Positions 1 through 7,126 of a DNA stretch of 18,328 nt are shown in pieces. The notes under the pieces were generated by a model. The model was not told the DNA's origin and ran no database searches. It worked only from the letters and a program-made list of their open reading frames with translations. Positions within the stretch are counted from its first letter, which is position 1. Each line of letters begins with the position of its first letter. The translations under genes were made by a program, and so were the position numbers. Source of the stretch: Pyrodictiaceae archaeon (GTDB lineage Archaea > Thermoproteota > Thermoprotei_A > Sulfolobales > Pyrodictiaceae); NCBI GenBank assembly GCA_027033675.1, contig JALVKZ010000002.1, positions 1 to 18,328 of the forward strand, read 5' to 3'.

Positions 1-120
1 TCCCAGCTTGGGGGAGCTGCGGGGCCTCGCGGACCCCACAGCTACCCCCAACGCGGCCGGCTTAACTTCCGGGTTCGACAAGAGTCCGGGTGTTGCCCGG
101 CCGCTATGGCCGGGTCGGGC
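1..120 (-). rRNA. rrf: 5S ribosomal RNA, 3' end cut by window edge
   Basis: Read on the minus strand, this begins GCCCGACCCGGCC and carries the universal 5S blocks AACACCCGGACUC (about 81-95) and CCGGAAGUUAAGC (60-72). They are followed by a long, nearly perfect GC hairpin (10-49) that forms the helix IV/V arm. The RNA runs on to AAGCUGGGA at base 1. The missing few bases should be a UCGGGC-like strand pairing with the 5' end, so only about 6 bases lie outside. No 16S or 23S is seen next to it. Unlinked 5S genes are known in Crenarchaeota. The exact 5' end (120 or 121) is inferred from the expected terminal helix. Confidence 0.95.
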
Positions 121-150
121 CGTGTTTTATCGTTCTACCCTTGTCGGGGT

Positions 151-161
151 TCTTATACATT
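151..161 (-). promoter_or_regulatory. Putative TATA box for the 5S rRNA gene
   Basis: On the minus strand this reads AAATGTATAAG, a TATA-like element centred about 35 bases upstream of the mature 5S 5' end. That spacing fits a start some 6-10 bases before the mature RNA. The TATAAG core also occurs in the tyrS promoter. Confidence 0.35.
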
Positions 162-208
162 TCATTAAATTCGTTAGGTGTATGGATTCCTTGTATTAAT
201 GAGCGTTA

Positions 209-219
209 CTTGTTTATTA
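209..219 (+). promoter_or_regulatory. Putative TATA box for the methionine aminopeptidase gene
   Basis: TGTTTATTATC lies about 45 bases upstream of the ATG at 261, in the region between the divergent 5S gene and this gene. An archaeal start site would fall near 240. This is a weak consensus match only. Confidence 0.3.
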
Positions 220-260
220 TCTTCTCTTGTATATGTGTGCGTGTGAATTGGGGTCTTGGT

Positions 261-1166
261 ATGGATGAGGAGGTTTTAAGGAAGTATATTGAGGCAGGTC
301 GTGTAGCTAGGATTGTTAGGGAGGAGGCTGCTAAGCGTATTGAGCCAGGGGTATCTGTTTATGAGTTTTGTGAATGGGTTGAGAACAGAATTGTTGAGCT
401 TGGTGGGAGGCCTGCCTTTCCCTGTAACTTGTCTATTAACGAGGTTGCTGCTCATTATACGCCGTTTATAGGTGATGAGCTGCGGGTTCCGGATGGGTCT
501 GTTGTTAAGATAGACTTGGGTGTGCATGTTGATGGATATATTGCTGATACTGCTGTAACGGTTGATTTCAGTGATAAGTGGGATACATTGCTTGAGGCGG
601 TGCGCGATGCTCTTGAGAAGGCGCTAGGAATAGTATCTCCGAACACGAAATTCTCTGAAGTCGGTAGAGTAATAGAGTCTACCATAAAGGCTTACGGGTT
701 TAAGCCTATTAGTAACCTTGGTGGACATAGTCTTGCAAGGTATACTATACATGCGGGAGAGAGTATTCCTAACGTATACGAACCCTTCCTTCGAGGCAAA
801 TTTGGAAAAGGTAAGGCATATGCTATAGAGCCCTTTGGAACTAATGGTGCGGGTAGTGTAAAGGAGGGCGAGATTGTAGCCATCTATGCTCTTATCAGAC
901 CTAATCTAAAGAGAAGGCTTAATGATTTACAAAAAAGAGTGCTTAATGCCATAAAGGAGCGCTTCAAGACGCTCCCCTTTACCGAGAGATGGCTCAAAGA
1001 CGTAGCACGGGTTGATGAGCTCCGCAGGTCTCTGAGAAGGCTTGCCCGCATGGGGTTCCTTGTACAGTATCCGGTGCTTATTGAGAAAGGTGGAGGCATG
1101 GTGGCGCAGTTTGAGCACACCCTTGTAATAACGGATGAAGGAGATGTAATAGTTACTACAAGGTAA
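261..1166 (+). CDS. map: Methionine aminopeptidase, type 2 (archaeal)
   Basis: The enzyme removes the initiator methionine from nascent proteins in the cytoplasm, using two metal ions. The 301-residue product matches the length of archaeal type 2 enzymes. All five metal ligands are visible: D85 (IDLG), D96 (ADTA), H156 (GGHSL), E190 (AIEPF) and E285 (FEHTL). The substrate-site histidines H65 and H164 are also present. The insert of about 220-275 is the winged-helix-like subdomain of type 2 enzymes. The reading frame is open back to base 90, but that would run into the 5S promoter. The ATG at 261 is chosen because the protein then starts as family members do and GGGGT lies 7 bases upstream. 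It is divergent from 5S rRNA and followed after 92 bases by the DUF1512 gene. Confidence 0.95.
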   Translation: MDEEVLRKYIEAGRVARIVREEAAKRIEPGVSVYEFCEWVENRIVELGGRPAFPCNLSINEVAAHYTPFIGDELRVPDGSVVKIDLGVHVDGYIADTAVTVDFSDKWDTLLEAVRDALEKALGIVSPNTKFSEVGRVIESTIKAYGFKPISNLGGHSLARYTIHAGESIPNVYEPFLRGKFGKGKAYAIEPFGTNGAGSVKEGEIVAIYALIRPNLKRRLNDLQKRVLNAIKERFKTLPFTERWLKDVARVDELRRSLRRLARMGFLVQYPVLIEKGGGMVAQFEHTLVITDEGDVIVTTR

Positions 1167-1180
1167 TGGGGCTAGAAGGG

Positions 1181-1195
1181 TTTTTGAGTGGTTTT
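1181..1195 (+). terminator. Possible T-rich terminator after map
   Basis: Two T runs (TTTTT at 1181-1185, TTTT at 1192-1195) follow the stop codon within 30 bases. Archaeal termination needs only T-tracts. No hairpin is seen, so this is weak. Confidence 0.3.
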
Positions 1196-1258
1196 CTGCT
1201 TCCTGGTTCTGATGAGAAATGTGTGCTAAGCGGTGAGTAACTTTTAGGTGCAACGGCC

Positions 1259-2404
1259 ATGGCTAATGCCACTTCGCCGTGGTTTGGTGGCGGCTCTGAC
1301 CTAGCTACATGGATAATAGCTATAAGCATTCTTATATCAACGATTCTCTCCATATTCGCGTTCCTCGGTGTTGCGCAGGGATTTCAGCTACGTATATGGA
1401 AGGCCCAGATAGAATCTAAGCTACGTATCCTTGAGAATTATCGCGACGAGGTACGTGACGAGGTACGCAAGCGCCTCGAGAAGCTTGGAGCAAGGAACGT
1501 AGAGGAAGTGCTTAATACAGCGCTCGATTACTTCGTTATAAGCCCTGTCAGCATAGAGCCTACTGATATAATTAAGCGCCTCGAGAGGGTTCTCCGTACG
1601 GAGGAGGAGCGCCTTGAGGCGCTTGTTACACGTAGCCTTGGATCCAAGGTTGATGACGTTGTGGTTAAGAACTCTGTCACGTTACTCGCTATAGCTAATG
1701 CGCTAAACATACTGTATAAATATATTCGCCATATATTATTGACGGGTATAAAGACGCGTAACGCGCTACTAGTAGCACAGCTATGGATGCTCCTCCCCTT
1801 CTATATGAGGATAGCAAAAGCCTATTATGACGCCTCCAAGGTAATAGCGAGGGGAGTACCAATAGGTGATGCAGCAGGTCCATTAGCAGCCTATAAATTG
1901 ATGAAAATGCTTCCACGTATTGAGGGCCCTGTAGAAATAACTAAGGATACTATATATAGTGTTCATGAGTATGAGAATAGGAGAGTTATAGTTGTGAAAG
2001 CTAAGGGGCCGGGAAGTACTGTTGGACGCCCGGGAGAGGCTGTCGAGAAAATAGTGGAGACCTTGTCGCCGAGCAGTATTGCATCCATAATAACTATTGA
2101 TGCTGCCCTCAAAATGGAGGGAGAACCCACGGGCTCCATAGCTGAGGGCACTGGTGTAGCCATGGGGGATCCGGGGCCCGAGAAAATAAGGATAGAGAGA
2201 ATCGCTGTGAGGCACAAGATACCGCTCTATGCTATCGCTATCAAGATGGGATTGGAGGAGGCGATAACAGCTATTAAGAAAGAAATAGTTGTGGGTGTAG
2301 AAAAAGCAGTAGAGCATGCAAAGAGACTAATAGTGGAGGAGACGAGGCCTGGTGATACAATCATAGTTGTGGGTGTAGGTAACACTCTTGGTGTCGCACA
2401 ATAA
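1259..2404 (+). CDS. DUF1512-type archaeal membrane protein
   Basis: This 381-residue protein looks like the uncharacterised archaeal DUF1512 family, recognised by overall shape and the C-terminal GVGNTLGVAQ ending. One transmembrane helix (about 16-41) anchors it near the N-terminus and is followed by a charged helical or coiled-coil stretch (45-77). A mostly helical middle follows (80-225). The C-terminal half (240-381) looks like a soluble alpha/beta enzyme domain. It has VIVVKAKGPGSTVG at 243-256, a strand ending in Asp281 (ITIDAAL), the glycine-rich EGTGVAMGDPG at 296-306, then KIPLYAIAIKMGLEEAIT. The ATG at 1259 has GGTG 8 bases upstream. The stop is followed directly by the Shine-Dalgarno site of the next gene, so the two are very likely cotranscribed. 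Function is not known; a fold guess is given among the findings. Confidence 0.8.
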   Translation: MANATSPWFGGGSDLATWIIAISILISTILSIFAFLGVAQGFQLRIWKAQIESKLRILENYRDEVRDEVRKRLEKLGARNVEEVLNTALDYFVISPVSIEPTDIIKRLERVLRTEEERLEALVTRSLGSKVDDVVVKNSVTLLAIANALNILYKYIRHILLTGIKTRNALLVAQLWMLLPFYMRIAKAYYDASKVIARGVPIGDAAGPLAAYKLMKMLPRIEGPVEITKDTIYSVHEYENRRVIVVKAKGPGSTVGRPGEAVEKIVETLSPSSIASIITIDAALKMEGEPTGSIAEGTGVAMGDPGPEKIRIERIAVRHKIPLYAIAIKMGLEEAITAIKKEIVVGVEKAVEHAKRLIVEETRPGDTIIVVGVGNTLGVAQ

Positions 2405-2411
2405 GAGGTGA
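2405..2411 (+). promoter_or_regulatory. Shine-Dalgarno site fixing a TTG start
   Basis: GAGGTGA begins immediately after the DUF1512 stop codon and lies 7 bases before TTG at 2419. It is the strongest reason to accept that TTG as the start of the zinc-ribbon protein. Confidence 0.7.
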
Positions 2412-2418
2412 CTAAGCG

Positions 2419-2769
2419 TTGAATCTGGACCTATATACCCTCTACATGTTATCCATGGTCATTTTGTCGATAGCTATGGTAGCCTACATGATACTTGCTA
2501 CACTAGGGTCTCGGGGCAAGCGAGAACCAGAGAAAAAGGTCATAACGGTTCTACGCTGCTCTAAGTGCGGATATACTAGGACACGAGATTTCAAGGAAGG
2601 AGACTATGTGGGCAAGGTTGTTGACGAGGTCTGTCCCAAGTGCGGTATTAACCTAGTTATTGATGCGATATACGAGGAAAGCATTACTGGTTTAAACCAA
2701 GTGCTGAGAAACAAGCGTAAGCGAGAAAGAACTAGGAAGCGCCAGGTAGCCCGTAATGGGTCTTCCTAG
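2419..2769 (+). CDS. Membrane-anchored zinc-ribbon protein
   Basis: This is a small 116-residue protein that I cannot assign to a named family. It has one N-terminal transmembrane helix (about residues 8-30). A zinc-ribbon follows, with two CxxC knuckles, C47/C50 (CSKCGYTR) and C72/C75 (CPKCG), set 21 residues apart. The C-terminal tail is very basic (about 97-112), which suggests contact with nucleic acid, a ribosome or acidic lipid on the cytoplasmic side. The start is TTG, supported by the GAGGTGA site. It lies 14 bases downstream of the DUF1512 gene, so the two membrane proteins probably share one transcript and may work together. The ribbon resembles transcription-factor-like ribbons, but no specific function can be given. 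Confidence 0.75.
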   Translation: MNLDLYTLYMLSMVILSIAMVAYMILATLGSRGKREPEKKVITVLRCSKCGYTRTRDFKEGDYVGKVVDEVCPKCGINLVIDAIYEESITGLNQVLRNKRKRERTRKRQVARNGSS

Positions 2770-2797
2770 GACTTGTTGTGTGTTACGTAGATAACTT

Positions 2798-2811
2798 GTT
2801 TAAGGCTTATT
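2798..2811 (+). promoter_or_regulatory. Possible promoter of the UPF0173 hydrolase gene
   Basis: The AT-rich stretch TGTTTAAGGCTTAT is the best TATA candidate in the 118-base gap before the hydrolase ATG. A start near 2830-2835 would leave a leader of about 55 bases. Consensus only. Confidence 0.25.
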
Positions 2812-2875
2812 CGAGACCCTTTACCTCAGAAGACTCGGGGGAGAAGTTCGTACCAGTTCTCTGCTATTGGATAGC

Positions 2876-2881
2876 GGGGTG
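2876..2881 (+). promoter_or_regulatory. Shine-Dalgarno site choosing the ATG at 2888
   Basis: GGGGTG lies 6 bases before ATG 2888. The frame also has TTG at 2867 and GTG at 2879. TTG 2867 lies upstream of this site and GTG 2879 overlaps it, so this site can serve neither. The ATG gives the family-typical N-terminus. Confidence 0.6.
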
Positions 2882-2887
2882 TGTGTT

Positions 2888-3577
2888 ATGGGGTATGTCA
2901 GGTGGCTTGGTCATGCTACATTCGAAGTAGGGCTCGATGACTACTTAGTGTTAATTGACCCTTGGCTCACTAATCCGGCATCGCCTGTTAGTATCGAGGA
3001 GTACAGGGACAAAGTGGATTTAATTATAGTCACGCATGACCATGGCGACCATCTAGGTGAGGCCATTGAACTAATGAAGCTTAACCCGAGGGCAAGGCTT
3101 GCAGCAGTCTATGAGATAGCAAACGATGTCGTAGCGAAACTCGGCCAAGCAGAGAGTAACAGGGTTATTGGTGCTAATATAGGTGGTCCTCTTAAAATGG
3201 ATCTAGATCTCAAGGTGCTCTTCACCCCGGCTGCTCATAGCTCCCAGAAAGGCGTACCAACTGGAGTAGTAATTATCGGCAAGGAGGCGACGATATATCA
3301 TGCTGGTGATACAGGGCTTATAGCGGAGATGCAGTTCATAGGCGAGCTTTATAAACCTGATATAGCTATGCTACCTATAGGCGGTCACTTCACTATGGAT
3401 GAGGTGCAAGCAGCCAAAGCGGTTGAGCTGATAAAGCCAAAGGTAGCTATACCTATGCACTATAACACGTTCCCAGTTATACAAGCTGATCCAGAGAAGT
3501 TCAGGAAACTCGTAGAAGAAAAGGGGCTCGGCACAAGGGTTGTTATATTAAAGCCCGGTGAGAAGTATAGCTTCTAG
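2888..3577 (+). CDS. UPF0173 metal-dependent hydrolase (metallo-beta-lactamase fold)
   Basis: The 229-residue product has the length and layout of the UPF0173/UlaG-like group of the metallo-beta-lactamase superfamily. Metal ligands are visible: H50, H52, D54 and H55 in THDHGDH, then H117 (AAHSS), D141 (HAGDTG) and H191 (MHYNT). The N-terminal strand block YVRWLGHATFEV and the IDPWLTNP turn are typical. Family members hydrolyse phosphoester or lactone bonds, but the substrate of this group is not settled, so only the general activity can be stated. No signal peptide is seen, so it is cytosolic. It follows the zinc-ribbon gene after 118 bases with its own possible promoter and is followed by T-rich sequence before pheS. 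Confidence 0.9.
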   Translation: MGYVRWLGHATFEVGLDDYLVLIDPWLTNPASPVSIEEYRDKVDLIIVTHDHGDHLGEAIELMKLNPRARLAAVYEIANDVVAKLGQAESNRVIGANIGGPLKMDLDLKVLFTPAAHSSQKGVPTGVVIIGKEATIYHAGDTGLIAEMQFIGELYKPDIAMLPIGGHFTMDEVQAAKAVELIKPKVAIPMHYNTFPVIQADPEKFRKLVEEKGLGTRVVILKPGEKYSF

Positions 3578-3594
3578 CAGATGAATATATGGAT

Positions 3595-3625
3595 AAAAGT
3601 ACTTTTCTTATTAATTAGCTTTTTG
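3595..3625 (+). terminator. Palindrome and T-tracts between the hydrolase and pheS
   Basis: A perfect 12-base palindrome, AAAAGTACTTTT (3595-3606), is followed by CTTATTAATTAGC and a run of five T (3621-3625). The T-rich run can end the hydrolase transcript. The TTATTAATTA inside it (3608-3617) could also be the pheS TATA box, with the palindrome as a flanking operator. The sequence does not separate these roles. Confidence 0.4.
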
Positions 3626-3684
3626 GCTGGTCCCGGTTCTTCGGTTCTTTCCCTGTGTAGATTTATTTAAAAGGAGTAGTAGTC

Positions 3685-5208
3685 TTGGCCATACTTGATG
3701 GGGCCACTATTTTGGCGCGAATCTCTGTATCGGAGTCCGAGTACCAGCTACTAAGACTGATGGAAAAGAAGGGCATCGTGGTAGGCAGAGAGTACAGCAG
3801 CGACGAGATCGCTGACATGGTTGGGATGAGTCGTAGTAGTGTTGAAGCGCTTCTTCGACTTCTCGCCTCTAAGGGGCTTGTTGAGCTAAGGGAGCACGTT
3901 GTTGAGGAATACGTGATAACCGATGAAGCGAAGAAGTACCTAGAGGAAGGATTCCCTGAGGAAAAGCTAGTACAGTTGCTCGTGAAAGCTGGTGGCGAGC
4001 TAAGTGTTGAGGAGGTTAATAGGGTACTTGGCAGGGAGGCTAGCATAGCTCTAGCTAACGCGTCGAGAAAGGGATGGGTTAGGATACAGGCTGGGAAGGT
4101 CGTATTAATTATCGACCCTGCTAGAGCGGTCGCGGAGGAAAGAGCAGCTTTAGAAAAAGTACTGCAGGGCGAGAAGCTTAGTCAACATGAGCTACGAATG
4201 CTTCGTAGAAGAAAGCTAGTCGATGTTAAGCATAAGAGAATGACCCTATTTTCTTTGCCGAGGAGCATCTCAGAGCTCCTTAGCTCTGTTGTGGTTGAGG
4301 TCGGTGCCCTAACAAGGGAACTAATTGAGAGTGGTCGTTGGCGCGAAGTAAGGCTTAGAGAGTATGATGTAAGTGCTCAGCCTCCTAAGAGGTTTCCTGG
4401 GAGACTTAACTTCTTTGCACAATTCATAGAACATATACGGGATATAATGAAGGAGCTAGGCTTCACGGAGATAGAGGCCTCGCCTGTTGAGCTAGAGTTC
4501 TGGAACTACGATGTATTGTTTCAGCCTCAGTTCCATCCGGCCCGTGGGCCTAGCGATACATTCTACTTGAGTAGACCTAGCGAGGCGCGTCTCCCGGAGA
4601 AACTAGCTGAAAATGTTCGGAGGGCTCACGAGGAAGGCATAGCAGGTAGTATTGGTTGGAGATACAAGTGGGAACCGTCGAAAGCTGCAAAACTCATACT
4701 TAGAAGCCATACTACCGCGGTTTCTGCGCGTATATTATCTACGAGGCCTTCTCCACCATTCCGGTACTTTAGCATTGGCAGGGTTTATCGAGTAGAAACG
4801 ATTGATCCAAAGCATCTTCCCGAGTTTCACCAAGTTGATGGGATAGCAAGCGAGGAGGGGGTTAATCTTCGCTGGCTCATAGGAATGCTCTCTGAGTTCC
4901 TCGAAAGGCTTGGGTTTAGGGAGTATAAATTCCGCCCAGCATACTTTCCGTTTACAGAGCCTTCTATAGAGGGGTATGTGAAGATTGGTGATACTTGGCT
5001 CGAGATACTTGGAGCTGGTCTGTTTAGGCCCGAGATGCTCGCAGCTCTGGGTGTAGACTACCCCGTGGCCGCGTGGGGCATGGGCATCGAGAGGCTCGCC
5101 ATGGCTCTCTATGATCTAAGGGATATAAGACAGCTCTATAGCATCGATGTAGAATTTCTCGCATCAATGCCTTCAAGGTGGTGGATATATGCCGGTACTG
5201 AGATTTAA
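3685..5208 (+). CDS. pheS: Phenylalanyl-tRNA synthetase alpha subunit
   Basis: This is the catalytic subunit of the (alpha-beta)2 class II enzyme that charges tRNA-Phe. The first 190 residues hold winged-helix repeats typical of archaeal and eukaryotic PheS; the helix pair near 38-66 is the clearest. The catalytic core follows, with motif 1 near 250-269 and FQPQFHPARGPSDTFYL at 279-295. Motif 2 at 359-387 includes the conserved FHQVDG, and PFTEPSIEGYV lies at 422-432. Motif 3 is GMGIERLAMAL (465-475). The length of 507 fits the archaeal form. The start is TTG at 3685, with AAGGAG 8 bases upstream (3671-3676); no ATG fits before conserved sequence. Its 3' end overlaps pheT by 20 bases in another frame, so subunit synthesis is probably coupled. 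Confidence 0.95.
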   Translation: MAILDGATILARISVSESEYQLLRLMEKKGIVVGREYSSDEIADMVGMSRSSVEALLRLLASKGLVELREHVVEEYVITDEAKKYLEEGFPEEKLVQLLVKAGGELSVEEVNRVLGREASIALANASRKGWVRIQAGKVVLIIDPARAVAEERAALEKVLQGEKLSQHELRMLRRRKLVDVKHKRMTLFSLPRSISELLSSVVVEVGALTRELIESGRWREVRLREYDVSAQPPKRFPGRLNFFAQFIEHIRDIMKELGFTEIEASPVELEFWNYDVLFQPQFHPARGPSDTFYLSRPSEARLPEKLAENVRRAHEEGIAGSIGWRYKWEPSKAAKLILRSHTTAVSARILSTRPSPPFRYFSIGRVYRVETIDPKHLPEFHQVDGIASEEGVNLRWLIGMLSEFLERLGFREYKFRPAYFPFTEPSIEGYVKIGDTWLEILGAGLFRPEMLAALGVDYPVAAWGMGIERLAMALYDLRDIRQLYSIDVEFLASMPSRWWIYAGTEI

Positions 5209-6892
5209 GCCTGGAAGAGTTGAGGAGGTTCTAGGGCTTGGTCTTCGAAAGGCCCTAGAGGTAATGGAGAGGCTAAAGATTGAGGTAGAAATAGATCAGG
5301 AAGGATACGTTGTTGCTGAGCTAGAGGTTGATAGGCCCGATATGTACTCGCTTGAGGGTATTGCCAGGCAGGTCAATGGTATACTTGAAAGGGAGCTAGG
5401 ACTGCCCCGCTACAGCATCGTTGATACAGACTACGTTATTGAGGTAGAAGATGTACCTACACGTCCTTACATAGTTGGTCTTGTGGCTTGGGATGTTAAT
5501 ATAGATGAGGATTATTTAGTGGAACTAATTCAGTTCCAGGAGAAGCTCACTACAAGCCATGGCCTAAGTAGGCGCAGAATAGCGATAGGCATTCATGATC
5601 TCGAGAAAATGCCTTCAAAGCACTTGATATACCGCTTTGAGCACATAGACTCTGTTGTTTTCAAGCCTCTTCATATGGATCGTTTAATGAAGCTTAGAGA
5701 CGTTCTAGGAGAGCTTGAGCAAGGGGCTCGGTACGGTACTATCTCTCTTAAGGATGAGAAGCACCCAGTGCTTTATGCTGGCGACGAAGTAATAAGTGTG
5801 CCACCTGTAATTAACGCTGATGTAACCCGCATAGAGCCTGGTACTCGTCATGTATTTATAGATATAACTGGTACCGAGCTAAAGCCCATACTTGACGCAG
5901 CAGCTATCTTTGCTGCTAACTTGGCTGAGCGCAGTAAGTCTAGGAGGATAGGCCTGGTTACAGTCAGGGCTCCATGGGGCGAGTTAAAGGAGCCACGACT
6001 AGAGCCAAGAAAGACGGGTATTACAACTAGCACTGTGAATACCATACTGGGCTTGAATTTATCCAGCGATGAGCTAGCAAGGCACTTACAGCGCATGAGG
6101 TTTGGCGCGTCATCTCTCAGCGACACGAAGGTATATGTGATAGTTCCTAGATTCCGTATAGATATATTACATGAAGCAGACTTAGCTGAGGAGGTAGCGC
6201 TATCAATAGGCTTAGAGAACATAGCTCCCATAAAGCCTAGGACGATGCTTCGTGGACGCTTACTTGGCATACGTTATTGGGAGAGAGAGAGTAGAACAAT
6301 ACTAGCAGGATACGGCTTCGTTGAAGTAAAGACATATACGCTAACTAGCTGTGAGGACCAGAAGAGAATAGTAGGAATAGAAAGAGAAAAACTCGTTACA
6401 ATAAGCAATCCTGTAAGTGTTGAAGCGAATTGCTTTAGAGCTTCAATGATACCGGCCCTTCTAAGATTAGCCTCGCGTAACCAGCACTTGGTGCCATTAA
6501 AGATATTTGAGCTAGGAGAAGCTCTTGAGAGGGAAGAAGCAATCAACGTGGCTGGTATAGCTCCGGTCAGGGCTAAAAAACTGGTTACACTGCTAATGAT
6601 GGATGAGAAGGTAGGCTATGAAGACATACAAGCAATAGTATATGGTCTAGTTAGGCTACTCTCGGATAAAATTAGTGGGGTTGATAGAATTGAGAAGCCG
6701 TTCCTCATTAAGGGACGCTCAGCCTTAATTAAGACAGAGAAAGGTCTACATATTATCATAGGCGAAGTTAACCCAGCGCTACTAGAACTTCTCGAAATAA
6801 AGTACCCGGTAGCAATAGCTGAAATTGATTATAGCGATCTCTATAAGAGAGAAGTAAGCTACCAAGGGGGCGCCGCTGTCCCCCGCCCCTAA
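5189..6892 (+). CDS. pheT: Phenylalanyl-tRNA synthetase beta subunit
   Basis: This is the partner of PheS, with RNA-binding and editing domains. In order, the 567-residue protein shows the B1 region with DRPDMYSLEGIARQVNGIL (about 48-66), a B3/4 editing-type region (roughly 100-270), a B5 region (about 275-350) and a class II-like pseudo-catalytic core (about 360-550). This is the short archaeal/eukaryotic arrangement, without the bacterial tRNA-binding and anticodon-binding end domains. The ATG at 5189 has AAGGTGGT 6 bases upstream, inside the pheS reading frame. The last roughly 11 residues (SYQGGAAVPRP) are read from the 5' arm of a large GC-rich hairpin element and look like a non-conserved tail. 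The nearby folded element and T-tract probably end the pheST transcript. Confidence 0.95.
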   Translation: MPVLRFKPGRVEEVLGLGLRKALEVMERLKIEVEIDQEGYVVAELEVDRPDMYSLEGIARQVNGILERELGLPRYSIVDTDYVIEVEDVPTRPYIVGLVAWDVNIDEDYLVELIQFQEKLTTSHGLSRRRIAIGIHDLEKMPSKHLIYRFEHIDSVVFKPLHMDRLMKLRDVLGELEQGARYGTISLKDEKHPVLYAGDEVISVPPVINADVTRIEPGTRHVFIDITGTELKPILDAAAIFAANLAERSKSRRIGLVTVRAPWGELKEPRLEPRKTGITTSTVNTILGLNLSSDELARHLQRMRFGASSLSDTKVYVIVPRFRIDILHEADLAEEVALSIGLENIAPIKPRTMLRGRLLGIRYWERESRTILAGYGFVEVKTYTLTSCEDQKRIVGIEREKLVTISNPVSVEANCFRASMIPALLRLASRNQHLVPLKIFELGEALEREEAINVAGIAPVRAKKLVTLLMMDEKVGYEDIQAIVYGLVRLLSDKISGVDRIEKPFLIKGRSALIKTEKGLHIIIGEVNPALLELLEIKYPVAIAEIDYSDLYKREVSYQGGAAVPRP

Positions 6893-6980
6893 CACCCAGC
6901 ATCATTGTCCCCCTTGCTAGGGGTCTCTGCTGGGCTCTCTCAGGCGGGAGTAACGGGGCGGCGCGGCGCCCCCTATTTTT
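6866..6980 (+). terminator. Large branched GC-rich folded element ending in a T-tract
   Basis: An 11-base arm (6866-6876) pairs perfectly with 6963-6973. Inside it, CGCCCC (6884-6889) pairs with GGGGCG (6955-6960), and CCCAGC (6895-6900) with GCTGGG (6929-6934). Within that stem CCCC (6910-6913) pairs with GGGG (6920-6923). A side hairpin CTCTC/GGGAG (6935-6939 with 6946-6950) makes a three-way junction. The element is followed by TATTTTT (6974-6980). It overlaps the last 27 bases of pheT. The simplest reading is a terminator or 3'-end stabiliser for pheST. Its size and branching are more than termination needs, so a small RNA processed from the transcript is possible. No tRNA T-loop and no ACA box is seen. 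Confidence 0.5.
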
Positions 6981-7040
6981 AGGGTTCTCCATGGTTTCTG
7001 GCTTCATTTGTTTTCCTGGGTTATGCTATATCGAGGATTG

Positions 7041-7053
7041 AATACTTATAAGT
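7041..7053 (+). promoter_or_regulatory. TATA box of tyrS
   Basis: AATACTTATAAGT is a good archaeal TATA match. It shares the nine bases ATACTTATA with the dnaG upstream region, which supports both calls. Transcription would start near 7075, giving a leader of about 50 bases before the ATG at 7127. Confidence 0.55.
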
Positions 7054-7111
7054 AAGTCGTTATGCGGCCTTGTTATTTGAGGTCGTTAGTGTCGGTGACA
7101 AGCGTTTCCGA

Positions 7112-7117
7112 GGAGGT
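7112..7117 (+). promoter_or_regulatory. Shine-Dalgarno site choosing the tyrS ATG
   Basis: GGAGGT lies 9 bases before ATG 7127. The frame is open back to a TTG at 7070, but that codon has no such site and falls at the predicted transcription start. Confidence 0.7.
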
Positions 7118-7126
7118 AGGCAGCTA

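Noticed and set aside
8..199. Short plus-strand open frame of 63 codons at the left end
   Set aside because: It is the complement of the 5S rRNA gene and has no protein-like sequence.
90..260. N-terminal extension of methionine aminopeptidase from ATG 90
   Set aside because: It would cover the 5S gene and its promoter, and archaeal family members begin near MDEEVLRKY at 261.
1205..1220. C/D-box small RNA around CTGATGAG after the aminopeptidase gene
   Set aside because: Only one box-like motif, no paired D box and no terminal stem.
1883..2317. 144-codon minus-strand frame inside the DUF1512 gene
   Set aside because: Antisense shadow: no recognisable domain, low-complexity composition, while the plus-strand frame is a conserved family.
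3663..4046. 127-codon minus-strand frame inside pheS
   Set aside because: It is rich in Ser and Thr because it mirrors Glu/Leu/Ser codons of the winged-helix region; no ribosome site.
5848..6270. 140-codon minus-strand frame inside pheT
   Set aside because: Shadow of a well-conserved gene.
6866..6973. tRNA or H/ACA guide RNA in the folded element after pheT
   Set aside because: No T-loop, no CCA or discriminator context and no ACA 3' of the closing stem on either strand. A kink-turn-like GA/GA on the minus strand has seven extra bases and is not canonical.
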